DNA of 64,000 bases from Alphaproteobacteria bacterium (GTDB lineage: Bacteria > Pseudomonadota > Alphaproteobacteria > Rhizobiales > Rhizobiaceae). Positions 26,002-33,700 of this stretch are shown in pieces; position 1 is the stretch's first letter; the number at the start of each line of letters is the position of its first letter. The notes beneath the pieces were generated by a model, which was not told where the DNA came from, searched no databases, and worked only from the letters and a program-made list of their open reading frames with translations. Location of the stretch: contig JANSYK010000003.1 of NCBI GenBank assembly GCA_024742485.1, forward strand, positions 248,001-312,000, written 5' to 3'. The position numbers and the translations under genes are program-made.

Positions 26002-27042
26002 TCAGTCCGATGTTTGGAGCGATCTCAGAGTGCTGCCTCGGGCCAGCAGCTTCGGCTCGATGGAAACGCTGTCGACGGCTTGACCGGGGCTGTCGGTCAA
26101 TACGGTCCGCAACCAGTCGGCAACATGCCGTCCGATGTCCCGTGCGCCGACATCAATTGTCGTGATATCCGGGATGGCAAGTTCCGACAGGTCGTAGCTG
26201 CCAAACCCGCCAATCGCGATGTCGCCTGGCACGGACAATCCGGCCCGCTGACACTCCGTCATGGCGCCAAAGGCAGACAGGTCGGATACACACATGACGG
26301 CTTCCGTGTCCGGCCATTGTTCCAGCATCTGGCGCATGGCACTGGCCCCCTCGCGCATGGTGATGGGGGGTGTGCCCCAGGCGATGATACGGGTGGTATC
26401 GAGGCCCAGTTTTTCCAGGGCCGCCACAAATCCCGCACGGCGGTCCTTGCCACGTGTATCGCGGGAGGTGTCGCCACCAATGAAGCCGATCTTGCGAAAA
26501 CCCTGATCATGAAAATGATGAACCATCAATTCGGCGGCGGCGGCATTGGAAAAACCGACGACATGATCGATCGGCTTGCTCGGCAAATCCCACATTTCTG
26601 CCACCGGGACTCCGGCATTTTTCAGGAATTTTCGACACCGTGCGGTATGGTATCCACCAGTAACGATCACGGCTTCCGGACGCCGGCGCAAAAACAGCTC
26701 TACCAGCCGCTCCTCTTCCTTGACGTCGTAATCGGTGTAACCCAGCAGAAGCTGAAGATTGGTCGAGCGCAGACCCTCGGTGAGACCACGCAGAGTGTCT
26801 GCGAAATTCGCGTTGTTGATAGACGGGATGACCACCGCCACGAACCCGGTTCTGCGCGATGACAGGCCGGAGGCTGTGCTGTCGATGACATAGCCGAGTT
26901 TTTCGGCTGCCTTGCGAATCCTGTCGCGTGTCTCCTTGCTGACCGATGCATCGTCCTTGAATGCGCGGGACACGGTCATCGACGAGACACCGGTCACGCG
27001 CGCCACATCCGACATTGTGGGAGCTTTGCCGGGTTTTCTCAT
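26002..27042 (-). CDS. LacI-family transcriptional regulator
   Basis: This 346-residue regulator has the LacI helix-turn-helix (MSDVARVTGVSSMTVSRAFKDD), the hinge AASGLSSRRT-type segment, and a sugar-binding core (FVAVVIPSINNANFADTLRGL). The core resembles E. coli GntR in VPVAEMWDLPSKPIDHVVGFSN. Its recognition helix starts SMTVSR, while the second LacI protein of the window has KMTASR. It is divergent from the b561-type gene, and a perfect 18-base palindrome at 27161-27178 lies between them. It probably senses a sugar acid. Confidence 0.9.
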   Translation of the reverse strand: MRKPGKAPTMSDVARVTGVSSMTVSRAFKDDASVSKETRDRIRKAAEKLGYVIDSTASGLSSRRTGFVAVVIPSINNANFADTLRGLTEGLRSTNLQLLLGYTDYDVKEEERLVELFLRRRPEAVIVTGGYHTARCRKFLKNAGVPVAEMWDLPSKPIDHVVGFSNAAAAELMVHHFHDQGFRKIGFIGGDTSRDTRGKDRRAGFVAALEKLGLDTTRIIAWGTPPITMREGASAMRQMLEQWPDTEAVMCVSDLSAFGAMTECQRAGLSVPGDIAIGGFGSYDLSELAIPDITTIDVGARDIGRHVADWLRTVLTDSPGQAVDSVSIEPKLLARGSTLRSLQTSD

Positions 27043-27160
27043 GCGAACAGTCCGTTCCGGTCGGTTGAAGCGTCGGGGCGGACTGCGTTCGAGCGGATCA
27101 TCGTGCCAAGAACCTGCCTATCTGCGCAAAAAAAGCGTGTTGACGTGATTCCATTCATCT

Positions 27161-27178
27161 TACGTTAGCGCTAACGTA
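27161..27178. promoter_or_regulatory. Perfect LacI-type operator, GTTA-GCGC-TAAC core
   Basis: TACGTTAGCGCTAACGTA is a perfect 18-base palindrome between the divergent LacI and b561-type genes. It shares GTTA-N4-TAAC with the five operators further right but has GCGC in the centre instead of YCGR. A TTGACG element lies just upstream (27140-27145) and could be the -35 of the rightward promoter. Confidence 0.75.
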
Positions 27179-27274
27179 GAATCCAGCACGGCGCTCGTGA
27201 ATCAGCGGGGCACTGCATTGAGGTGTCGAAAACAGTTTGCGGCATCAGAATCCGGGCAAAGGGATGGAACAGGA

Positions 27275-27973
27275 ATGGACTGGCTTCTTGCTCCAATAGA
27301 CGCGACACGTCCCCATGATGTGGGACTGCTCCTTGCCTGGCATGGCCGGACAATGGTCGCTGCCTGGGCCTTTTTCATCCCCGTTGGCGTGTTGACGGCG
27401 CGGTTCTTCAAAATTCTCCCAGGCCAGGACTGGCCCCGCCAGCTCGACAACCGAACCTGGTGGTTATGGCATTGGGGCCTGCAGCACCTGGGGGCAATTT
27501 TGACCATTGTCGGGCTCGGGCTGATTCTGCTGGACACGCGTGGTGGCGCCGCGGCGATCAATCACTGGCTGCCGGGTTACTTCGTGGTTGTTGCCTGCTT
27601 GCTGCTGGTGGCGGCAGGCTGGTTGCGCGGTTCGAAGGGCGGTCCGACCGATCCTGCCGCGGATGGTTCATGGGCCGGTGATCACTATGACATGACCCTT
27701 CGGAGGCGGGTGTTTGAACATGTGCACAAGACGACGGGTTACGTGGTCGTGGCCGTGTCAATCCTGGCCATCTATACGGGTCTGTGGCATGCCAATGCGG
27801 CCCATTGGATGTGGCTCGTGATTTCCCTGTGGTGGGTTTTTCTCGGTGCGCTGTTCATGATTCTTCAACGGCGCGGGCTGTCTGTCGACACCTATCAGGC
27901 CATATGGGGTCCCGAGGACACCCATCCGGGCAATCGCCTCAAGCCGATTGGCTGGGGCGTCAAACGGCGATAA
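27275..27973 (+). CDS. Cytochrome b561 domain-containing membrane protein
   Basis: This 232-residue protein has five to six hydrophobic helices and spaced histidines typical of b561-like haem binding: LAWHGRTMVAAW, WHWGLQHLGAI, INHWLPG and FEHVHKTTGYVVV. It probably carries electrons across the cytoplasmic membrane. I chose ATG 27275 (MDWLLAPID) over the tracked start 26 codons upstream, which has no sequence like a membrane protein. It may supply an electron route for a sugar-acid or aldose dehydrogenase, since the operator in front of it resembles those of the gluconate genes; that link is inference. Confidence 0.75.
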   Translation: MDWLLAPIDATRPHDVGLLLAWHGRTMVAAWAFFIPVGVLTARFFKILPGQDWPRQLDNRTWWLWHWGLQHLGAILTIVGLGLILLDTRGGAAAINHWLPGYFVVVACLLLVAAGWLRGSKGGPTDPAADGSWAGDHYDMTLRRRVFEHVHKTTGYVVVAVSILAIYTGLWHANAAHWMWLVISLWWVFLGALFMILQRRGLSVDTYQAIWGPEDTHPGNRLKPIGWGVKRR

Positions 27974-28050
27974 TGCTCATCAGCAAAATCAACGGCTTGC
28001 TGCCGAAGTTTGACTCTATTTGTGATGCCGCGATCCGATGGATGGAATGA

Positions 28051-28938
28051 TCAGCCCAGATCCCCCTTGTCCGGGCCATCGAAAAACTTCATCAACGCCG
28101 CATTGTCGGCACCGCCAAGTCCCGCACTTGTCAGCAGCCGGTGAATCTCGGCGCAGGCCGCCGTCAACGGCATGGCCGTGTGGGTGAGGCGCGCGAGATC
28201 CTGGGCACCGTTAAGGTCCTTGACCATATTGTCGATGCGACCGGTCGGCGTGTAGTCATGTGCCGCCATCTTGCCCATATATTCCTGCAGAATGGCGCTG
28301 TCGGCACGGCCGCCCTTGATGGCCAACGGTATCTTGGCTGCGTCCACGCCCGCATCCTGGGCCAGGCGGGTCGCTTCGGCAACGGCCATGAAATTCAAGG
28401 CGCACAGGACCTGGTTGATCAGCTTTGTCGTCTGACCGGCACCGCTCGGTCCCATCAATGTGTAGTTGCCGCACAAATCGCCCATCACCGCTTTTGAAGC
28501 CTCGAAGTGATCCGGGTCACCACCGGCCATCACTGTCAGTTGCCCGATCAGTGCTTTTGGTGCTCCGCCAGACAATGGGCAGTCGAGCCAATTCAATTCC
28601 TTTTCAGATGCATCGCGGGCAAGAGCCTCGGTTGCAGGCGGATCGATGGATGACATATCGATGATGGTCGTGCCGGGTCTGGCGCCTTTGGACACGCCTG
28701 CCTCTCCAAAAACGGCCGCTCTTACGATGGCCGCCGAATTCAAACTCAGAATTATGAAATCGGCGGCGGCCCCGACTGCCTGTGCAGATCCGGCCGCATG
28801 AGCGCCCTTTGCCACCAAGGCGTCCACCTTGCCTTGATCGAGATCGAATACGTGCAACGCATGACCGGTTTCAAGAAGCCGTGTACCAATGGCATTGCCC
28901 ATCATGCCGGCACCGATAAGTCCAACTGTCGTACTCAA
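28051..28938 (-). CDS. Beta-hydroxyacid dehydrogenase (tartronate semialdehyde reductase / HIBADH family)
   Basis: This 295-residue enzyme has VGLIGAGMMGNAIGTRLLETG (NAD(P)), DCPLSGGAPKALIGQLTVMAGG near 120 (substrate) and the catalytic Lys in GAGQTTKLINQVL near 170. It belongs to the family of 2-hydroxy-3-oxopropionate reductase and 3-hydroxyisobutyrate dehydrogenase. It overlaps the gluconokinase gene by four bases and is last of the leftward operon SDR-gntK-this gene. Family substrates include C3-C4 hydroxyacids, so its exact role in sugar-acid use is open. Confidence 0.85.
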   Translation of the reverse strand: MSTTVGLIGAGMMGNAIGTRLLETGHALHVFDLDQGKVDALVAKGAHAAGSAQAVGAAADFIILSLNSAAIVRAAVFGEAGVSKGARPGTTIIDMSSIDPPATEALARDASEKELNWLDCPLSGGAPKALIGQLTVMAGGDPDHFEASKAVMGDLCGNYTLMGPSGAGQTTKLINQVLCALNFMAVAEATRLAQDAGVDAAKIPLAIKGGRADSAILQEYMGKMAAHDYTPTGRIDNMVKDLNGAQDLARLTHTAMPLTAACAEIHRLLTSAGLGGADNAALMKFFDGPDKGDLG

Positions 28939-29432
28939 TTTCGTTCTCCAATTTCGTGCAGGAGACAGGCAACGATCTGTGCCTCGCTTCCGGCAATATC
29001 AACATTGATGGCGTTTTCATCCGGCCCTGGGACTTCCAGTGCGGCAAACTGGCTGTCCAACAGGCTTTCAGGCATGAAATGGCCCTCTCGCCGGTGCATG
29101 CGCTCGGCGATCAGGTCCTTGCTGCCTTGCAAATGCAGATACAGAACAGGTTCACCGGCAGCCTCCGTTATTCTTTCGCGATAGAGTCGTTTGAGCGCAG
29201 AACAGGCGCAGAATATCACACCGTCCGTCTCCTTCATGGTGTGTCCCACGGTCTGCAGCCAGGGCCAGCGATCAGTGTCGCTCAATGGAATGCCGGCGCT
29301 CATTTTGCGGATATTGTCTGCCGGATGAAAATGGTCGCCATCGATGGCGGTTCCGCCATGGGCTTTTGCCAGTGCTGTGGCGATGGTCGATTTCCCGCAG
29401 CCCGACACACCCATGACGACAAAGAGCCTCAT
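28935..29432 (-). CDS. gntK: Gluconokinase
   Basis: This 165-residue kinase phosphorylates gluconate to 6-phosphogluconate. It has the P-loop MGVSGCGKSTIATALA, DGDHFHPADNIRKMSAGIPLSDTDRWPWL for gluconate, CSALKRLYRERIT and the lid GHFMPESLLDSQFAALE. ATG 29432 gives the canonical start; the tracked one lies 57 codons upstream inside the SDR gene. It lies four bases after the SDR stop. It is the hub of the regulon, since ketogluconates, idonate and gluconolactone all meet at gluconate. Confidence 0.95.
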   Translation of the reverse strand: MRLFVVMGVSGCGKSTIATALAKAHGGTAIDGDHFHPADNIRKMSAGIPLSDTDRWPWLQTVGHTMKETDGVIFCACSALKRLYRERITEAAGEPVLYLHLQGSKDLIAERMHRREGHFMPESLLDSQFAALEVPGPDENAINVDIAGSEAQIVACLLHEIGERN

Positions 29433-29436
29433 TGTT

Positions 29437-30210
29437 TCAAAGGGACGCCGTAATTCCACCATCGACATACAATGTATGACCGTTGACGAAACTTGAAGCA
29501 CCCGATGACAAAAAGATGCAGGCACCGACCAACTCGTCGACATCGCCCCATCGGCCGGCAGGTGTTCTCTTCTCCAGCCAGGCAGTGAATTCCGGGTCTG
29601 CAACCAAAGCCGCGTTCAGCGGCGTGTCGAAATATCCGGGTGCAATGGCGTTGATCTGCAGGCCGTATTTTGCCCAGTCGGTTGCCATGCCCTTGGTCAG
29701 GTTGCCGACGGCACCCTTGGTCGCCGTGTAGGGTGCGATCCCCGGTCGAGCGAGCTTGGTCTGCACCGAAGCGATATTGATGATCTTGCCGCTGCCGCGC
29801 GCGATCATGTGGCGGGCCACAGCCTGACCTACATGGAAAACCGATGCCACATTGGTCGTCAGCAATGTGTCGAACATGTCGACGGGAAAGTCTTCCAACG
29901 GTGTGCGAAACTGCATGCCGGCATTGTTCACCAGAATATCGATGTCGCCATGAGAGGCTTCATATTCGTCAACCGCCGAACGAACGGCATCATGGTCTGT
30001 CGCATCGAACGGCATTTCCGTCACATCGGCGCCACCGGCACGCAAACTGTCGGCTGCTTTGGCCAGTTTGCCCGTGTCGCGGCCATTGAGGATCAGGGCT
30101 GCGCCGGCTTCGCCCAGGCCCTTCGCAAGCGCGTGACCAATGCCCTGGGACGAGCCGGTGATCAGGGCTGTTTTTCCCGACAAGTCGAATAGTTCTTTTC
30201 CGCCAGACAC
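29437..30210 (-). CDS. SDR dehydrogenase, probable gluconate 5-dehydrogenase (5-ketogluconate reductase)
   Basis: This is a 257-residue classical SDR: ALITGSSQGIGHALAKGLGEAGAALILNGRD near 15, VNNAGMQFRTPLEDFP near 93, catalytic INIASVQTKLARPGIAPYTATKGAV, and NAIAPGYFDTPLN. The NAGMQFRTP and PGYFxT stretches are typical of IdnO/Ga5DH. GTG 30210 follows AAAGGAAAAG; the tracked ORF begins 257 codons upstream. It is first in the operon with gntK and starts 48 bases from the operator at 30258-30271. It would reduce 5-ketogluconate to gluconate. Confidence 0.85.
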   Translation of the reverse strand: MSGGKELFDLSGKTALITGSSQGIGHALAKGLGEAGAALILNGRDTGKLAKAADSLRAGGADVTEMPFDATDHDAVRSAVDEYEASHGDIDILVNNAGMQFRTPLEDFPVDMFDTLLTTNVASVFHVGQAVARHMIARGSGKIINIASVQTKLARPGIAPYTATKGAVGNLTKGMATDWAKYGLQINAIAPGYFDTPLNAALVADPEFTAWLEKRTPAGRWGDVDELVGACIFLSSGASSFVNGHTLYVDGGITASL

Positions 30211-30257
30211 AGCAATCTTTTCCTTTTGTCCTCGACAATCATCTGATCTCTTGTATA

Positions 30258-30271
30258 TGTTATCGATAACA
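30258..30271. promoter_or_regulatory. GntR-type LacI operator 1
   Basis: TGTTATCGATAACA is a perfect 14-base palindrome that fits the E. coli GntR pattern ATGTTA-N4-TAACAT. It lies between the divergent gluconate 5-dehydrogenase and 2-ketogluconate reductase-like genes and so can control both directions. Confidence 0.85.
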
Positions 30272-30303
30272 ATTTGCAAGTGGCTATCTGGAGACGATGG
30301 AAA

Positions 30304-31251
30304 ATGAGCAAGGTCGAAATATTGCAGATCGGGCCCTATCCGGCCTGGGACGAGGGACCGCTCAATCAGACATTTGCCATGCATCGGTACTTCGAGGCGT
30401 CGGACAAGGCGCAGTTTCTTGCCGAATGCGGCGCCGGCATTCGCGGTATTGCGACACGTGGTGAAATGGGCGCTGACCGTGCTTTGATCGACGCCCTGCC
30501 AGCCCTTGAAATCATTTCGGTCTATGGTGTCGGATACGACGCGGTTGATCTCGAGGCGGCGCGCGAAAGGGGTATCAGGGTTACCAATACGCCTGACGTG
30601 CTGACAAAGGACGTTGCGGATCTCGGTGTGGCGATGATGCTTGCCCAGGCACGGGATGTTGTCGGTGCTGAAGCCTGGGTGAAGAGTGGCAACTGGGCGG
30701 GCCGCGGACTTTATGATCTCAAATCCAGGGTCCATGAAAAACGGGCGGGCATTCTTGGCATGGGCCGCATTGGCTATGAGGTGGCAAAGCGCCTTGCCGC
30801 ATTCGACATGAAGATCGCCTATGGCGATCTGGAGCCGCGGGAATTTGCATCCGATTGGGAGTTCATCGCCGATCCGATTGCTTTGGCGCAGGCCTCCGAC
30901 TTCCTGTTCGTCACACTGGCCGCTTCCGAAGCGACGCGCCACATCGTCGGCAAGGAGGTCGTCGAGGCTCTTGGACCGCAAGGCATGCTGATCAATATCT
31001 CACGCGCTTCCAATGTTGACGAGAATGCGCTGCTCGATGCTCTGGAAGCCGGTCGGCTCGGCAGTGCTGCACTGGATGTTTTCGAAGGCGAACCGGAGAT
31101 CAATCCAAGGTTCCTCAGCCTCGACAACGTTCTTCTGCAACCGCACCATGCCTCCGGGACCGTGGAGACCCGCAAGGCCATGGGCGCGCTGGTTTACGAC
31201 AATCTTGTTGCGCATTTCGAAGGGCGCAGCCTTCCATCACCCGTTATCTAG
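30304..31251 (+). CDS. D-isomer 2-hydroxyacid dehydrogenase, probable 2-ketogluconate reductase
   Basis: This 315-residue enzyme has ISVYGVGYDAVDLEAARERGI, the NAD(P) fold AGILGMGRIGYEVAKRLAAF near 150, and the catalytic set Arg in NISRASNVDENAL, Glu in DVFEGEPEINPRF and His in LLQPHHASGT. Family members reduce 2-keto acids such as glyoxylate, hydroxypyruvate or 2-ketogluconate; the context of gluconokinase and idonate dehydrogenase points to 2-ketogluconate. ATG 30304 follows GGAGACG. It forms an operon with idnD nine bases later. Confidence 0.85.
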   Translation: MSKVEILQIGPYPAWDEGPLNQTFAMHRYFEASDKAQFLAECGAGIRGIATRGEMGADRALIDALPALEIISVYGVGYDAVDLEAARERGIRVTNTPDVLTKDVADLGVAMMLAQARDVVGAEAWVKSGNWAGRGLYDLKSRVHEKRAGILGMGRIGYEVAKRLAAFDMKIAYGDLEPREFASDWEFIADPIALAQASDFLFVTLAASEATRHIVGKEVVEALGPQGMLINISRASNVDENALLDALEAGRLGSAALDVFEGEPEINPRFLSLDNVLLQPHHASGTVETRKAMGALVYDNLVAHFEGRSLPSPVI

Positions 31252-31260
31252 GAAAACCCG

Positions 31261-32292
31261 ATGCGTGCAATTGTCATTCATGAAGCCGGAGATCTGCGGA
31301 TAGAGGAGCGCGAGGCGCTAGCGCCGACAGCGGGTGAGGTCCAGATTCGACTCGCCGCCGGCGGTGTGTGCGGTTCGGACCTGCACTACTATCACAATGG
31401 TGGATTTGGTTCGGTCCGCCTGAAGGAGCCGATGATTCTGGGTCATGAGGTGTCAGGAACAGTAACCCGGTTGGGCGAGGGGGTTAGCGGTCTGGCCATC
31501 GGAGATCTTGTTGCAGTGTCTCCCTCACGCCCTTGTGGACAGTGTCGCTTCTGCGGTGAAGGCCTGCGCAACCATTGCGAAAACATGCGGTTCTACGGCT
31601 CCGCGATGCCGTTCCCGCATATCCAGGGGGCCTTTCGTGAAACGCTCACTGCGGATGCCAGCCAATGCGTGCCAGCAGCCGGACTGTCGGCCGGGGAAGC
31701 GGCGATGGCCGAACCGCTTTCGGTCGCCTTGCACGCAACCCGCCGAGCAGGTGAACTGCTGGCGAAACGGGTTCTGGTTACCGGCTGCGGTCCGATCGGT
31801 TGCCTTGCCGTATTATCGGCGAGACAGGCGGGAGCGGCTGAAGTCGTTGCCACCGATCTGTCCGACAATGCGTTGGACCATGCGTCAAAGGTCGGCGCCG
31901 ATCGCGTCATCAACATGGCGCGCGAGCCGGACGCCATGACGGAATACGCAGCCGGCAAGGGGACCTTCGATGTCCTTTTCGAATGTTCCGGCGCGCAGCA
32001 GGCATTGGCATCCGGTATCGGCGCCATGCGGCCACGGGGCGTGGTGATGCAGCTCGGTCTGGGTGGAGACATGAGTGTTCCCATGATGCAGATCACCGCA
32101 AGGGAACTGGACCTGCGCGGCTCGTTCCGGTTTCACGAGGAGTTTGCCATGGCCGTGCAGCTGATGCAGGCCGGGCGCTTGGACGTCAAGCCGCTAATAT
32201 CGCACACGATTTCGCTCGATAAGGCGGAGGAGGCTTTTGTTGTCGCATCGGACCGCAACAAGGCCATGAAGGCGCAGATCGCATTCTCGTGA
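31261..32292 (+). CDS. idnD: L-idonate 5-dehydrogenase-like zinc alcohol dehydrogenase
   Basis: This 343-residue medium-chain dehydrogenase has the catalytic zinc site GGVCGSDLHYYHNGGFG and GHEVSG, the structural zinc cysteines in CGQCRFCGEGLRNHC, and the NAD fold VLVTGCGPIGCLAVLSARQAGA. The GVCGSDLHYY...LGHEV run closely resembles E. coli IdnD. It would oxidise idonate to 5-ketogluconate, which the SDR encoded on the other side of the operator can reduce to gluconate. Sorbitol dehydrogenase-type activity is an alternative within the same family. Confidence 0.85.
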   Translation: MRAIVIHEAGDLRIEEREALAPTAGEVQIRLAAGGVCGSDLHYYHNGGFGSVRLKEPMILGHEVSGTVTRLGEGVSGLAIGDLVAVSPSRPCGQCRFCGEGLRNHCENMRFYGSAMPFPHIQGAFRETLTADASQCVPAAGLSAGEAAMAEPLSVALHATRRAGELLAKRVLVTGCGPIGCLAVLSARQAGAAEVVATDLSDNALDHASKVGADRVINMAREPDAMTEYAAGKGTFDVLFECSGAQQALASGIGAMRPRGVVMQLGLGGDMSVPMMQITARELDLRGSFRFHEEFAMAVQLMQAGRLDVKPLISHTISLDKAEEAFVVASDRNKAMKAQIAFS

Positions 32293-32308
32293 CCTGTCCG
32301 GGCGTTTT

Positions 32309-32728
32309 CTAGAACGTTTCGACGCCTATGGCTGACAGGGCTGCATTCGCCACGGCAATATCCTGTTCACCGGAGCCGGAACCGACACCCACGGCACCGG
32401 CAATATCGCCTTGAAACACAACGGGAAGGCCGCCCGGCAATCCGGTGACCTCACCGGATGTTGCCGCTGCAATGCCGGCCCGAACCTGTTCGGGTATCGA
32501 CGGTGTTGGTGCACCAATCGATGCTGCGGTCCGGGCCTTGGCCAAGGCGCTCTTGCGGCTGAGATATTTGGCACCGTCCATCCGGATTTCACCCAGCGTT
32601 TCGCCGCTTCGGTCGACGATGACGATACATTGCGGCTGTCCGAGGTCGTCGGCCTTTTCGATCGCAGCAGCGAGCATTGTCATGACGGCCCTATGGGTGA
32701 GAGTATGGCTCGGTTTGAAGAAATCCAC
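32309..32728 (-). CDS. GlcG/HbpS-like protein
   Basis: This 139-residue protein has the PF03928-type pattern: AAIEKADDLGQPQCIVIVDRSGETLGEIRMDGA, then ALAKARTAASIGAPT, and GLPGGLPVVFQGDIAGAVGVGSGSGEQDIAVANAAL. Members occur in glycolate and other catabolic operons, and some bind haem; no enzyme role is certain. GTG 32728 follows AGGAT; the tracked ORF is far longer because it runs into the next gene's antisense. It shares operator 2 with the gluconolactonase gene, so it belongs to the gluconate regulon. It converges with idnD. Confidence 0.8.
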   Translation of the reverse strand: MDFFKPSHTLTHRAVMTMLAAAIEKADDLGQPQCIVIVDRSGETLGEIRMDGAKYLSRKSALAKARTAASIGAPTPSIPEQVRAGIAAATSGEVTGLPGGLPVVFQGDIAGAVGVGSGSGEQDIAVANAALSAIGVETF

Positions 32729-32758
32729 GACAATTATCCTTGCGATGTCAATTTGATC

Positions 32759-32772
32759 TGTTATCGGTAACA
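32759..32772. promoter_or_regulatory. GntR-type LacI operator 2
   Basis: TGTTATCGGTAACA has outer arms TGTTA and TAACA around the centre TCGG. It lies between the divergent glcG-like and gluconolactonase genes. It fits the same GTTA-YCGR-TAAC pattern as the other sites. Confidence 0.8.
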
Positions 32773-32797
32773 CGATGTATTGGGAGGTGAAACGCAA

Positions 32798-33700
32798 ATG
32801 TCCTTTTTTCGAGCGATTGAACCGGAATTTTCCCGATTTGTGATGGGCAACGCGCCGGTCAAGCAGCTGGCGACGGGCTTCGATTGGACGGAAGGGCCGG
32901 TTTGGTTCGGTGACGCCAATTGCCTGCTGTTTTCCGACATTCCCAATAACCGGATTATGCGCTGGACGCCGGGTGCCGGGATATCCGTGTATCGTGAACC
33001 ATCGAATTTCGCCAATGGCCATACCCGAGACCGCGAGGGGCGCCTGGTCAGTTGCGAGCATGGACTGAGGCGGGTGACCCGCACGGAACTTGATGGCACG
33101 ATCACCGTGCTCGCTGATTCCTTTGATGGCAAGTCCTTGAACTCGCCCAATGATGTCGTGGTCAAATCCGACGGATCGATCTGGTTTACCGATCCGCATT
33201 ACGGCATCATGACCAATTATGAGGGATACAAATCGGAACAGGAACTGCCCTGCCACGTCTATCGGATCAATCCCTCGAACGGCAACATCGAAGCTGTGGC
33301 AACAGATTTTGCGTGTCCGAACGGCCTTGCCTTTTCACCGGACGAATCAAAGCTCTATGTGGCTGACACCGGCGCAATGTTCGATGCCGAAGCCGAGCGC
33401 CACATCAGGGTTTTCGACGTGGATGCCAATGGTGGCCTGACCGGCGGCGATGTCTTTCATGTGATCAATCCGGGTGCATCCGACGGTTTTCGTCTCGACA
33501 CCGAAGGCAATATCTGGTCGTCGGCTGCTGATGGTGTCCACTGCATTAGCCCTGACGGACGTTTGCTTGGCAAAATTCTCGTTCCCGAGCTGGTCTCGAA
33601 TGTTTGTTTTGGCGGTCGGGCCAAGCATCAGCTATTCATTACCGCGACCACCAGTCTCTATTCGGTGGTGCTCAACCGGCAGGGGATCCAAAGACCATGA
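32798..33700 (+). CDS. SMP-30/gluconolactonase family lactonase
   Basis: This 300-residue beta-propeller lactonase has WTEGPVWFGDANCLLFSDIPNNRIMRW (metal Glu), FANGHTRDREGRLVSCEHGLRRV, LNSPNDVVVKSDGSIWFTDPHYG and CPNGLAFSPDESKLYVAD, with the usual Asn and Asp metal ligands. It opens gluconolactone to gluconate. ATG 32798 follows GGGAGGTG. Its stop overlaps the ATG of gnd (ATGA), so lactonase and dehydrogenase are coupled. It differs from the other SMP-30 gene of the window in sequence and context. Confidence 0.9.
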   Translation: MSFFRAIEPEFSRFVMGNAPVKQLATGFDWTEGPVWFGDANCLLFSDIPNNRIMRWTPGAGISVYREPSNFANGHTRDREGRLVSCEHGLRRVTRTELDGTITVLADSFDGKSLNSPNDVVVKSDGSIWFTDPHYGIMTNYEGYKSEQELPCHVYRINPSNGNIEAVATDFACPNGLAFSPDESKLYVADTGAMFDAEAERHIRVFDVDANGGLTGGDVFHVINPGASDGFRLDTEGNIWSSAADGVHCISPDGRLLGKILVPELVSNVCFGGRAKHQLFITATTSLYSVVLNRQGIQRP

